A stretch of DNA of 64,000 bases from contig NZ_LIQH01000021.1 of NCBI RefSeq assembly GCF_001418085.1, positions 62,001 to 126,000 of the forward strand, in the 5' to 3' direction. Within the stretch, counting starts at the first letter, position 1; each line of letters begins with the position of its first letter. Source of the stretch: Lacinutrix algicola (GTDB taxonomy: Bacteria > Bacteroidota > Bacteroidia > Flavobacteriales > Flavobacteriaceae). The notes beneath the pieces are model-generated. The model was not told where the DNA came from, ran no database searches, and worked only from the letters and a program-made list of their open reading frames with translations. Both the position numbers and the translations under genes were made by a program. Below are positions 45,479 through 54,066 of the stretch, one piece after another.

Positions 45479-46084
45479 ATGAAAAAACAAATAATTGTAT
45501 TGATAGTGTTATTTATAGCCTGTCTAGAAGTAAATGCTCAAGAAAATGTAAAAGAGTCGATTACAGAAAGCAAGTCCAGTTTTGGGTTTAAAGGAGGTTA
45601 TAATTTAGCTTCAGTAAAGTTTAATACAGACAGAGAAATAGGATAGCGACATGGTTTTAATGTTGGTTTTTACGGCGAGTCTTTTGTAAGCGAAGCTTTA
45701 GCTCTGCAAATAGAGTTTCAATATTCGCAACAAGGTTACGAGCTTAAAAATAATAATTCAACATTTATACAAAAAGTGAATTATATAAATAAGCCATTAT
45801 CAATTAATTTGTATCCTACTAAAAATTTCTTTTTACAAGTAGGAGGACAAGCAGGTTTGGCTATCTCTCATAAAGAAGAGTTTGAGAGTAGTTTTAATTT
45901 TTTTGATGTTTCTCAAGAGTTTGATCTTAATAAATTCGATTGTAGGGTAAATGTAGGAGCTAGTTTTAAAACAGATTCCTGCGTTAGGTTATCTGTAAGA
46001 TATCATTTTGGTTTAGGAGATATTTATGATGATGGAAAACCAAGAAATATAGTGTTGCAATTTACATTAGGTTTTGATTTATAG
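45479..46084 (+). pseudogene. outer-membrane beta-barrel protein gene with one internal stop
   Basis: The frame opens at an ATG with a signal peptide (MKKQIIVLIVLFIACLEVNA) and reads SFGFKGGYNLASVKFNTDREIG, then TAG at 45644-45646 (codon 56). It resumes in the same frame as RHGFNVGFYGESFVSEALAL and ends with QFTLGFDL. This is an outer-membrane beta-barrel (PorT/OmpW-like) of about 200 codons. There is no frameshift: one base change made the stop. The second half lacks its own signal peptide, so the gene is probably non-functional unless the stop is read through or is a sequencing error. Confidence 0.85.
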
Positions 46085-46091
46085 TAAGCAT

Positions 46092-46122
46092 AAAAAAGGC
46101 TTCCGTTTGGAAGCCTTTTTTT
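46092..46122. terminator. bidirectional terminator after the barrel pseudogene
   Basis: A 13-bp stem (AAAAAAGGCTTCC with its complement) and loop GTTT, with A and T runs on both sides. It also ends the convergent DUF6029 gene. Confidence 0.92.
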
Positions 46123-46139
46123 TATATAAGTTTTAATTT

Positions 46140-47927
46140 TTAAAAAGAAGTGTTTATGTTTAATGTTAAACCTGTATTTTCAGGTACAAATCTACAAACA
46201 CCACCAACGCAAAGTAATCCACCACGTTGTCTTCCATAGTTTAAAGCAACTCTAGTGGCTCCTTTTGTAAAACTACCTCCAACATTATAATAATGGTTTT
46301 GGTCTTCTTTAATCTCGTTGCCATAGTTGTAAATATCTGTAACGTAGAATGCTAATTTGCTGCTAGCAACAAATTCTAAAGTTGCTCCTGCCCAATTCTT
46401 TTTATCTTCTTTTGTCCATAAATGCTGCCCTTCTAGTCTAACCGATTTTCCGCTACCTAGTTTATGGGTAACATCTGCAATTACTATTTGAGATTTAATA
46501 TCGCCATCTGTTCCTAGGTTACCTCCTAAAGCAACACCTTTATCAACAATAGTGTTGATGTAAGTAAAAATAGAAGACCAGTTTTTGTTTAGTTTTTTTC
46601 TAATTTCAAAATTTATATCTCTATTTAAGCGGTTCCCAAATTTTAAAAACTCAGCGTTATAGGTAGATTCCGTCTGGTTAAATTCGGCGTCTAGTAAAGC
46701 CCAATACGCAAAATTCATAGTAAATTTTGTTCCGTATTTACCACCTAACTTTGAACCTTTTTTAAAGTTATAAAAGACATCTAAAGAATTTCCTATTTCT
46801 CCAGCTTGACCACCAAAATTTTGTAAAAACAGTCCAGGTTGTGTATTGTAAATATAAATGTTTGCTAAAGAATAATCTTGCTGTTTAGTTAATGTGGGTA
46901 AGTAGTTTAAGTTCTGCATATTAAATTGGAATTCTGTTGAAGAAATATCCTTTGCATTACGTTCTGCAGTAAAAGTCATGTTTTCCATGCGTCTAAACGT
47001 ATTGCTTATTCCTAATCCTCTTTTGCTAAAACCAGCAGTAAAAATAAGTGCATTACCATCAAAATATTTACCTTCAAGAATACCGTCTCCTGGTAGAGCA
47101 GGAGGAATAAAAGTAACATCTTCTCCTTTTAAAGCATATTCGGTATTTATGTAAAAATTTCCAAAATCAACATCTACTCTTGCTGAGTAAGAATTTATCA
47201 TTTCAGGAAAATCTGTTATGTCAAATTCATTTTCTGGATCAAATTCATTAACAGGAGGTGTAAAATCTTCTTTTTTGCCAACATAACTTAGTCCTAAGCT
47301 TAATCGGTTTAATCCTTTAATTTCAAAAGCTTTTGTGAAATCAAAATTGGTGTCGAAACCAAAAATATCACTTTCAGATACATCAAAAGCAACACGTTGC
47401 TGTCCATATAATGCAGTAATGTCTAAAAAGTCTGTTGGTGTGTATTTTATACGTCCACCTCTTAATGCAGTATTTAAACCAAGCTGTCTTTCTTCAAAAG
47501 CACGAAGTAATAATCCGCTACCAAATTGTTCGTAAAAATAACCAGCAGTAATATCTAATTTTTTATTTCTAAAATTTGCATAATACGTTGCTATTCTAGT
47601 ATCATTATATTCAGGGTAATAGTTAATAAGCGGAAGAGGTTCGTAGCTTTCTGCTTGAAGGCCAACGGTGAAATTTTCTAAAAAACTATAATCTAATCGT
47701 AAATAACTATTAACTCTAATGTGTTCATTTCTTAAATCAAATTCAGGAAGAGGATCTTCAAAATCACCTAAAACAGCATCGTTAGTGTACCATTGTCCAT
47801 TGGTTTCTAAACTACCCGAAAGATTATCTAGAAATTGTTTAAATATAGTATTGTCTTTTGTGTCTGTTTCTTGTGAAAAACTAAGCATAGGTAGTATTAA
47901 CACAATTAAAACTGTGATTTTTTTCAT
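46140..47927 (-). CDS. DUF6029-family outer-membrane protein
   Basis: 595 residues with a signal peptide (MKKITVLIVLILPMLSFSQ). The mature part (LSGSLETNGQWYTND, DPLPEFDLRNEHIRVNSYLRLDY, NFTVGLQAESYEPLP) and alternating strands across its length, with a typical aromatic C-terminus (LTLNINTSF), fit a large outer-membrane barrel of the family named DUF6029. Divergent from an Omp28 lipoprotein gene and co-directional with a TlpA-like gene, it forms a cluster that I recall from other Flavobacteriaceae. This suggests a shared envelope redox or transport job; function unknown. Confidence 0.82.
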   Translation of the reverse strand: MKKITVLIVLILPMLSFSQETDTKDNTIFKQFLDNLSGSLETNGQWYTNDAVLGDFEDPLPEFDLRNEHIRVNSYLRLDYSFLENFTVGLQAESYEPLPLINYYPEYNDTRIATYYANFRNKKLDITAGYFYEQFGSGLLLRAFEERQLGLNTALRGGRIKYTPTDFLDITALYGQQRVAFDVSESDIFGFDTNFDFTKAFEIKGLNRLSLGLSYVGKKEDFTPPVNEFDPENEFDITDFPEMINSYSARVDVDFGNFYINTEYALKGEDVTFIPPALPGDGILEGKYFDGNALIFTAGFSKRGLGISNTFRRMENMTFTAERNAKDISSTEFQFNMQNLNYLPTLTKQQDYSLANIYIYNTQPGLFLQNFGGQAGEIGNSLDVFYNFKKGSKLGGKYGTKFTMNFAYWALLDAEFNQTESTYNAEFLKFGNRLNRDINFEIRKKLNKNWSSIFTYINTIVDKGVALGGNLGTDGDIKSQIVIADVTHKLGSGKSVRLEGQHLWTKEDKKNWAGATLEFVASSKLAFYVTDIYNYGNEIKEDQNHYYNVGGSFTKGATRVALNYGRQRGGLLCVGGVCRFVPENTGLTLNINTSF

Positions 47928-47952
47928 AATATAAATTGGTTGGTAGTTAGGT

Positions 47953-48432
47953 TTAAGAGTGTTTTTTTATTTCTTCAAAAAGAGAGTCTTCAGAGCCAGG
48001 AGTATAACCAGAGTGTCTGTAAACAATTTTCCCATTCTTTATTATTAATGTAAGTGGTACTGTTGCAGCTCCTAATTCTCTTTTTAGATCATTGTTAGTG
48101 TCTAATAGGATATCAAAATCCCAAGCTTTTCCATTAACTAGTGGTTTTACGCGACTAACCGTTCTAGAGTCGTCTATTGAAATAGCATAAACCTTTACAT
48201 TGGTTTCATCTTGCCAATCTGTATAAAGTTCGTTAATAGCGTCTAATTCGTTTTTACATGGTACACACCAAGTTGCCCATAAAGAGACAACTATAAGGTC
48301 GTTTTGTTTGCTAATTTCTTGTAAAGAAGTAGTTGTGCCATCTAGTGTTTTAATTTCTGTTGTAGGTAGTGATTCTTGTGCAGAAAGTGTAAAGCTAATT
48401 GCAAATACTAATAAGCGGATAAAATGTTTCAT
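47953..48432 (-). CDS. TlpA-like periplasmic thiol-disulfide oxidoreductase
   Basis: 159 residues with a signal peptide (MKHFIRLLVFAISFTLSAQ). The thioredoxin fold has WATWCVPCK (Cys56, Cys59) and the cis-Pro region AATVPLTLIIKNGKIV. It acts as a reductant or exchanger for disulfides outside the cytoplasm. The gene is 25 bp upstream of the DUF6029 gene and divergent from the Omp28 gene, which carries its own CGYC site; the pair may work on a common substrate. Confidence 0.93.
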   Translation of the reverse strand: MKHFIRLLVFAISFTLSAQESLPTTEIKTLDGTTTSLQEISKQNDLIVVSLWATWCVPCKNELDAINELYTDWQDETNVKVYAISIDDSRTVSRVKPLVNGKAWDFDILLDTNNDLKRELGAATVPLTLIIKNGKIVYRHSGYTPGSEDSLFEEIKKHS

Positions 48433-48573
48433 TTGATGATTTGTTAATTTTTTTTATAAAATTAGTGTTTTTTTAAATGAAAGTTTAGAAAATTAAGTCA
48501 TAAATTGTGAACTTCAATTTAAAAGTCTTAATAATTTGTCTTTTTAATAATAACCAACAAAATATAAACCAAC

Positions 48574-49881
48574 ATGAAAATTAAAAGTATTTTAAAAGAA
48601 TTAGTCGTAATGGCCTTTGTGATTTTTGCATTCGCATGTAGTTCAGATAACGAAAATGATGATGGAGGCACTGGCACTGGTGGAAGTGGTGGTGGATCTG
48701 CCATTGTAACTGCTATAACGGTAGAAAGCAATGTTACTTCTGCTTTTGCCGGTATTCCTGTAACATTTGGTGTTGTTAATAATTTAGGTGCTGATGTTAC
48801 AGCAGGTTCTGTATTTACTGTAAATGGTGTTGTAGTTGAGAACCCTTATGTGTTTCCAGCTTCAGGATCTTATACTGTAACAGCAACAAATGGAGATTTT
48901 ACTGATACTATTACAATAGAGATTGGTGATGCTCCTACTGCAATAACGCTTACGGTAGATAATAATCTTTTTTGGTATGATAAAGAGGATGCTACTTTTA
49001 CTGTAATAGACGATTTAGGTAATAACATAACAGAATATGTAGTCTATAGTACAGAAGCAGGTACTGTTACTAATCCAACTAATTTTACAAGTGCTGGCGA
49101 TTATAATGCAGTTGCAACTTTTGTAATGCCAAATAGTACGCTAACATCTAATAGTGTTAATATTGTGGCAGTAGAGTCTACGCATACTACTAAGGTCTTG
49201 GTAGAAGATTATACTGGAACTTGGTGTGGGTATTGCCCAAGATTAGCAACGGCATTAGAAAACACAGTTACACAAAACTCTAATGTTATTCCAGTAGCAA
49301 TACACGATGATAATGAAATGTTATTTCCTTATGCAAATCAAATGGAGAGTACTTTTGGAGTAAATGGTTTTCCAACAGGTAAAGTTAATAGAACTATCAC
49401 TTGGAATGAGAGTTCTAGTCAGCCTATAGGTTACTTAAGTACTAGACAAAATATGGGATTAGCAATAAACTCTTCAATTGCTGGTAATACAATTACTGCA
49501 GAAGTAAAAGTGCATTATGATTTAAAAGTAAATTCTGAAAATAAAATTGTTGTTTATTTATTAGAGAATGGTCTAGTTTATGACCAAGTAAACTATTATA
49601 ATGGAGATCCTTCAAGTCCATGGTATCAAGCGGGTAATCCAATTGTTGGTTTTGTGCATGATCATACAGCTCGTAGTGTCTTTACAAATATATTTGGTGA
49701 TGTAATTCCAGTAGCGAGTACAGATACAAATAGTACTTTTACAGGAAACTACACTTTAACTGTTCCAGCATCTGTTCAAAACACAGATAACTTAGAGTTA
49801 GTTGCTTTTGTTGTGGGATTAAATAATAAAGTCTTGAATGTGCAAAAAGCAGATTTAGGGGAGAATAAAGATTTTGACTAA
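48574..49881 (+). CDS. Omp28-related outer-membrane lipoprotein
   Basis: 435 residues. A lipoprotein signal ends in FAFAC (Cys22). A Gly/Ser/Asp spacer follows, then two Ig-like segments (about 45-200: AITVESNVTSAFAGIPVTFG; AITLTVDNNLFWYDKEDATF). The Omp28 domain begins at about 206 (KVLVEDYTGTWCGYCPRLA) with Cys218 and Cys221 and the thioredoxin-like NGFPTGKVNRT region. Omp28 was first described in Porphyromonas. The CxxC pair and the divergent TlpA gene suggest a thiol role. It is transcribed alone and followed by a terminator. Confidence 0.9.
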   Translation: MKIKSILKELVVMAFVIFAFACSSDNENDDGGTGTGGSGGGSAIVTAITVESNVTSAFAGIPVTFGVVNNLGADVTAGSVFTVNGVVVENPYVFPASGSYTVTATNGDFTDTITIEIGDAPTAITLTVDNNLFWYDKEDATFTVIDDLGNNITEYVVYSTEAGTVTNPTNFTSAGDYNAVATFVMPNSTLTSNSVNIVAVESTHTTKVLVEDYTGTWCGYCPRLATALENTVTQNSNVIPVAIHDDNEMLFPYANQMESTFGVNGFPTGKVNRTITWNESSSQPIGYLSTRQNMGLAINSSIAGNTITAEVKVHYDLKVNSENKIVVYLLENGLVYDQVNYYNGDPSSPWYQAGNPIVGFVHDHTARSVFTNIFGDVIPVASTDTNSTFTGNYTLTVPASVQNTDNLELVAFVVGLNNKVLNVQKADLGENKDFD

Positions 49882-49904
49882 AAATTATCTCAATATAATT
49901 TTAT

Positions 49905-49940
49905 AAAAAAAAACGCGAGCTATTTAGTTCGCGTTTTTGT
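49905..49940 (+). terminator. terminator after the Omp28 gene
   Basis: ACGCGAGCT pairs with AGTTCGCGT, with one G-T pair, around ATTT, flanked by A8 and TTTTT. Confidence 0.88.
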
Positions 49941-50044
49941 TTTGTCGATATTCAGTAATGTTTAATTAGTTTATAGTTAAAAAGATATTGTTTTATTAAA
50001 CAGTAAGTGTTTTTAAGGATTACATTTTATAATGGCTTAGAACG

Positions 50045-50075
50045 AAAAAACCCAAAGCTAAAAGCTTTGGGTTTC
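50045..50075 (-). terminator. terminator after pruA
   Basis: AAACCCAAAGCT and AGCTTTGGGTTT form a 12-bp stem with loop AAA. The A-run at 50045-50050 gives a T-run on the minus strand. Confidence 0.85.
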
Positions 50076-50098
50076 TTTATATTTAATAACAGAAGTTA

Positions 50099-51727
50099 CT
50101 ATTCTCCTAAGAAAGGATATCTGTAATCTGTAGGTGTTACAAATGTTTCTTTAATCATTCTTGGTGATACCCAACGTTGTAAGTTTAATATACTTCCCGC
50201 CTTGTCATTGGTTCCAGAACCTCTAGCACCTCCAAAAGGTTGTTGCCCTACAACAGCACCAGTTGGCTTATCGTTAATATAGAAGTTACCTGCACAGTTT
50301 TGTAATGCTTTAGTTGCTTCTACTACTGCATATCTATCTTGTGCTAAAATAGCTCCAGTTAATGCGTAGTCACTAGTTTCGTCTACTATTTTTAATGTTT
50401 TAGAATAATCTTCATCTTCAAAAACATAAATAGTCATTACTGGTCCAAATAACTCTTCACGCATTGTTGTGTATTTTGGGTCGTTTGTTACAATAACAGT
50501 AGGCTCAATAAAGTAACCTTTAGTTTTATCATGACCACCACCAACAATAATCTCAGCATTGTCATCAGCTTTCGCTTGGTCAATGTATTTTGCTAATTTA
50601 TCGAAAGAACCTTCATGTATTACAGCAGTAACAAAGTTTTCCATATCTGCAGGAGAACCCATTTTAAAAGATTTTACATCTCTTACTAATTGTTCTTTAA
50701 CAGCATTCCAAATGCTTTTAGAAACGTAAGCACGAGAAGCTGCACTACATTTTTGTCCTTGAAACTCAAAAGAACCACGTGCAATAGCCGTTGCTACTTG
50801 TGCAGGATTGGCTGTTTTGTGGGCAACAATAAAATCTTTACCACCAGTTTCTCCAACAATTTTTGGGTATGTTTTGTAGTTATGGATATTGTTTCCAATT
50901 TGTTTCCAAAGTTCTTTAAATATGTAAGTAGAACCTGTAAAGTGTAATCCAGAAAAATCAGGGCTTGCTAATACAGTTTCAGTAATCATTACTGGATCAC
51001 CAAAAACAACATTTATTACTCCAGCAGGAACTCCAGCTTCTTCAAAAACATCCATAATTACTTTAGCAGAATAGATTTGAGAATCGCTAGGTTTCCAAAC
51101 CACAACATTACCCATCATTGCCATACAAGCAGGTAGGTTTCCTGCAATAGCAGTAAAATTAAATGGTGTTACAGCATATACAAAACCTTCAAGAGGTCTG
51201 TATTCTATACGATTCCAAGCTCCACTTGTACTTTGTGGTTGTTCATGGTACATTTCTGTCATGAACTGTACGTTAAAACGTAAGAAATCTATAAATTCAC
51301 AAGCAGCATCAATTTCTGCTTGGTGTATTGTTTTAGATTGTGCCATCATTGTTGCAGCATTAATTCTAGCTCTATATGGTCCAGCAATTAATTCGGCAGC
51401 TTTTAAAAATATTCCAGCTCTATGTTCCCAAGGCATTTCTGCCCAGTTTGTTCTTGCTTCTAAAGCTGTAGAAATAGCTTCGTCAACGTGAGATTTTTCG
51501 GCTAAATGGTAATGTCCAACAACATGTTTATGATCGTGTGGAGGAGACATTGGTTTAGTGTTTCCAGTCTTTACTTCCTTTCCATTAATATACATTGGCA
51601 CATCTAAAGTGCTGTTGTACATCTCTTTGTAAGCTTTAGAAATTGCTTCACGATACTCACAACCAGGAGCATAAGCTCTTACAGGTTCGTTTACTGCGAT
51701 TGGTACGTTAAAAAATCCTTTTCCCAT
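50099..51727 (-). CDS. pruA: L-glutamate gamma-semialdehyde (P5C) dehydrogenase
   Basis: 542 residues, the size of Bacteroidota and eukaryotic P5C dehydrogenases. Catalytic Cys327 lies in EFQGQKCSAASRAYV and general base Glu293 in VGETGGKDF. The NAD-binding run AVTPFNFTAIAGNLPA and WKPSDSQIYSAK are also present. It oxidises glutamate semialdehyde from proline to glutamate with NAD+. The enzyme is stand-alone, not fused to proline dehydrogenase. It is divergent from the NRDE gene. Confidence 0.97.
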   Translation of the reverse strand: MGKGFFNVPIAVNEPVRAYAPGCEYREAISKAYKEMYNSTLDVPMYINGKEVKTGNTKPMSPPHDHKHVVGHYHLAEKSHVDEAISTALEARTNWAEMPWEHRAGIFLKAAELIAGPYRARINAATMMAQSKTIHQAEIDAACEFIDFLRFNVQFMTEMYHEQPQSTSGAWNRIEYRPLEGFVYAVTPFNFTAIAGNLPACMAMMGNVVVWKPSDSQIYSAKVIMDVFEEAGVPAGVINVVFGDPVMITETVLASPDFSGLHFTGSTYIFKELWKQIGNNIHNYKTYPKIVGETGGKDFIVAHKTANPAQVATAIARGSFEFQGQKCSAASRAYVSKSIWNAVKEQLVRDVKSFKMGSPADMENFVTAVIHEGSFDKLAKYIDQAKADDNAEIIVGGGHDKTKGYFIEPTVIVTNDPKYTTMREELFGPVMTIYVFEDEDYSKTLKIVDETSDYALTGAILAQDRYAVVEATKALQNCAGNFYINDKPTGAVVGQQPFGGARGSGTNDKAGSILNLQRWVSPRMIKETFVTPTDYRYPFLGE

Positions 51728-51839
51728 TTTATATTAAGTTTTAGTTGTCAAATTTAAAGGAGCAAAGTTACAAAATTTTTAAGTATTTCTTTCTGGAGTA
51801 AATGCCAAAGAAATCTTATTTTTTTGTAAGTTGCCGTTC

Positions 51840-51847
51840 TATTTTTG
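51840..51847 (+). promoter_or_regulatory. candidate -7 element of the NRDE gene
   Basis: TATTTTTG matches TAnnTTTG and lies 13 bp before the ATG at 51861. A TTG at 51824 is too close to be a standard -33 box. Confidence 0.35.
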
Positions 51848-51860
51848 GACTATTAACTTT

Positions 51861-52586
51861 ATGTGTACAGTAAGTATTTTTTACAAAGGGAATAATGATT
51901 TTGTGTTAACCTCTAATAGAGATGAAGCACCAAATAGAAACGCTTTGTCTCCAGATTTTTATTCTATTAATAATACAAGTTTATTAATGCCTAAAGATGA
52001 GCAGTCTGGCGGAAGTTGGATTGGAGCAAGTGATAGAAATAGAATAGTATGTTTGTTAAATGGTGGTTTTAAACTTCATGAAAGAAAACCAAATTACAGG
52101 CAAAGTAGAGGTGTTGTGGTTACAGATTTACTAACCGCTAAGGATATTGAAACTACTATTGAGGCTTATAATTTTAAAGATATAGAACCTTTTACAATTG
52201 TGATTGCCGATTGGGATACGGGCTTAAAATTCTTTGAGCTGGTTTGGGATTCTGAACTAAAGCATTTTCAAAAATTACCATTAGAAACTAAAATATGGTC
52301 GTCTTCTACTTTATATACTGAAGATAAAAAACAGGCAAGACGCGATTGGTTTGAAGATTTTAAATCTGAAAAGGAATTGTCTTCAAGCTCGCTTTTAGGA
52401 TTTCATAAAACAGCAGGTAAGGATAATACAAATTTTGGTGTTGTTATGGATCGTGGTTTTGTAAAAACAACAAGTATTACTCAAATTGAAAAAACAAATG
52501 CTACTTTAGAAATGCGATTTTTAAATTTGAATACTTCAGAAAAAACGAGTAAAATATTTAACCTTGTTGAAGCAGTAAATGAATAA
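51861..52586 (+). CDS. NRDE/TANGO2-family protein
   Basis: 241 residues from MCTVSIFYKGNNDFVLTSNRDE. The conserved Cys2 and the NRDE tetrad (19-22) define the family, and QSGGSWIGASDRNRIVCLLNGG follows. An in-frame codon 30 bp upstream is rejected because Met-Cys is the conserved start. Members have an N-terminal-nucleophile-like fold, and the human homologue TANGO2 is linked to lipid and heme handling; the bacterial function is unclear. It overlaps the DUF6695 gene by 8 bp, so both are co-translated. Confidence 0.9.
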   Translation: MCTVSIFYKGNNDFVLTSNRDEAPNRNALSPDFYSINNTSLLMPKDEQSGGSWIGASDRNRIVCLLNGGFKLHERKPNYRQSRGVVVTDLLTAKDIETTIEAYNFKDIEPFTIVIADWDTGLKFFELVWDSELKHFQKLPLETKIWSSSTLYTEDKKQARRDWFEDFKSEKELSSSSLLGFHKTAGKDNTNFGVVMDRGFVKTTSITQIEKTNATLEMRFLNLNTSEKTSKIFNLVEAVNE

Positions 52587-53586
52587 TCAAAAAGAAAACA
52601 CAGGTGTAATATTAACACTTGCCTATCCAGATACTATTGTTTCTCATGCCGAAGAATGGTATTCTCCTTATTTAAGATATGTTGGAGTAGGTAGTAAAAC
52701 AAGTGTTCGTGCAGGACATGCAGCTTTGGTATTAATAAATAAAGCAACCGGAGTTTTAGAATATCACGATTTTGGTCGTTATATTACTTCAGAGCCTAAT
52801 GGTCGTGTTCGTGGTATTCATACTGATAACGAGTTGCATATACCGATTAAAGCAGAAATAAAAGAGGATGAGATTCTAAATCTAGATGCTATTTTAAAAT
52901 TCTTAGCTACAAATCCAAAATTAACACATGGAGATGGCAGATTGGTAGCTTCTGTATGTAATGCTATAAATTATAAAAAAGCTAGAACTCATATTACTAG
53001 TATGCAAGAGCGAGGATTTATATATTATGCTGCTTTTAAAAAAGAAGCTTGTAATTGTGCGCGTTTTGTAACCGATGCTTTAATTGAATCACTAACAAAT
53101 ATAAAAACTAAAAAAGCTTTAGAGAATTCTAAATGGTTTACGCCAAGTACTGTTGGTAATGTTTTATTGGCAAATACTAATACTTATCCTTTTGAGGTTT
53201 CAGATCAAGGAGCGATAGTAGAGTATAAAGGTTCTCAAAAAAGTGAAAATTTAAAATGCTTTTTAGATAGGTTAAAAGATTATAAACCGAATAAAGTTGG
53301 GACGCTTATTCCTAAAGAAGTTAATGGCTTGCATGAAAAAGCACAGTGGCTTTCTGGGATTGCTGCTGGTGCTTGGTACGAAATTTATAAAACAGAAATG
53401 ATTAACGAATATCGTTACAAGCGTATTTCTCCTCATGGGAATATAGATTGCGATGCTATATATGTTACAGAAGATTCAAGTTTTAATTATGAGGATGATT
53501 ACCAAATTATTCATTATTCAAACTGTCATTTCTTTCATTTAGAACAGAATGATAAAGTTATTAGGTTTAATAGAAAAGAAGCTTAA
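52579..53586 (+). CDS. DUF6695-family protein, possible circularly permuted papain-like fold
   Basis: 335 residues without signal peptide. The first half contains AGHAALVLINKATGVLEYHD (His47, His63) and the region near residue 158 contains EACNCARFVTDALIE (Cys158, Cys160). The order His-strand-turn-strand then Cys at a helix start is that of permuted NlpC/P60 (LRAT/YiiX-like) enzymes. I recognise the family as DUF6695. The 3' end overlaps that of apaG (4 bp, opposite strands). Catalysis is inferred, not shown. Confidence 0.75.
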   Translation: MNNQKENTGVILTLAYPDTIVSHAEEWYSPYLRYVGVGSKTSVRAGHAALVLINKATGVLEYHDFGRYITSEPNGRVRGIHTDNELHIPIKAEIKEDEILNLDAILKFLATNPKLTHGDGRLVASVCNAINYKKARTHITSMQERGFIYYAAFKKEACNCARFVTDALIESLTNIKTKKALENSKWFTPSTVGNVLLANTNTYPFEVSDQGAIVEYKGSQKSENLKCFLDRLKDYKPNKVGTLIPKEVNGLHEKAQWLSGIAAGAWYEIYKTEMINEYRYKRISPHGNIDCDAIYVTEDSSFNYEDDYQIIHYSNCHFFHLEQNDKVIRFNRKEA

Positions 53587-53969
53587 TTTATAGCAAAAGG
53601 AGCGCTTAATTTAAATGAAGGAATTGCAACGTCAAACTTTTTAGTTGTTGTGAAATTTACCATGCTGTAATGACCTCGCATAGCTCCGAAAGGAGCAGTT
53701 AGTAAGCATCCTGAAGTATAGGTGTGAGATTCGCCAGGTTTTAATACTGGTTTTTTTCCAATTACGCCTTCTCCAGAAACGGTTTCGACATTATTTAGAG
53801 CATCAAGAATTATCCAATGTCTAGCATTGAGTTGCACAGAGTCCTTGCTCTGGTTTTCTATAGTAACCTTGTATCCAAAGGCGTAATGTATTTTATAGTT
53901 TTTATAAAATGTGCCTTCAAAATTGGTTATTACCGAAATTTTTATGCCTCTTGTTACTTGTTGAACCAT
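53583..53969 (-). CDS. apaG: ApaG-family protein
   Basis: 128 residues, a single ApaG (DUF525) beta-sandwich: TRGIKISVITNFEGTFY, YKVTIENQSKDSVQLNARHWIILDA, GEGVIGKKPVLKPGESHTYTSGCLL and FGAMRGHYSMVNF. These are the full set of conserved blocks. ApaG has been linked to Co2+ resistance and to diadenosine-tetraphosphate levels in enterobacteria; its biochemical role is uncertain. It is convergent with the DUF6695 gene. Confidence 0.96.
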   Translation of the reverse strand: MVQQVTRGIKISVITNFEGTFYKNYKIHYAFGYKVTIENQSKDSVQLNARHWIILDALNNVETVSGEGVIGKKPVLKPGESHTYTSGCLLTAPFGAMRGHYSMVNFTTTKKFDVAIPSFKLSAPFAIN

Positions 53970-54066
53970 TTTTCTTTATAATCTACTGAGCTAAAGTACT
54001 AATATAACATTAATTATCCCAATAATAGCAGTCAATTGCAAGTGATTATTAACTATCTATTAACGT

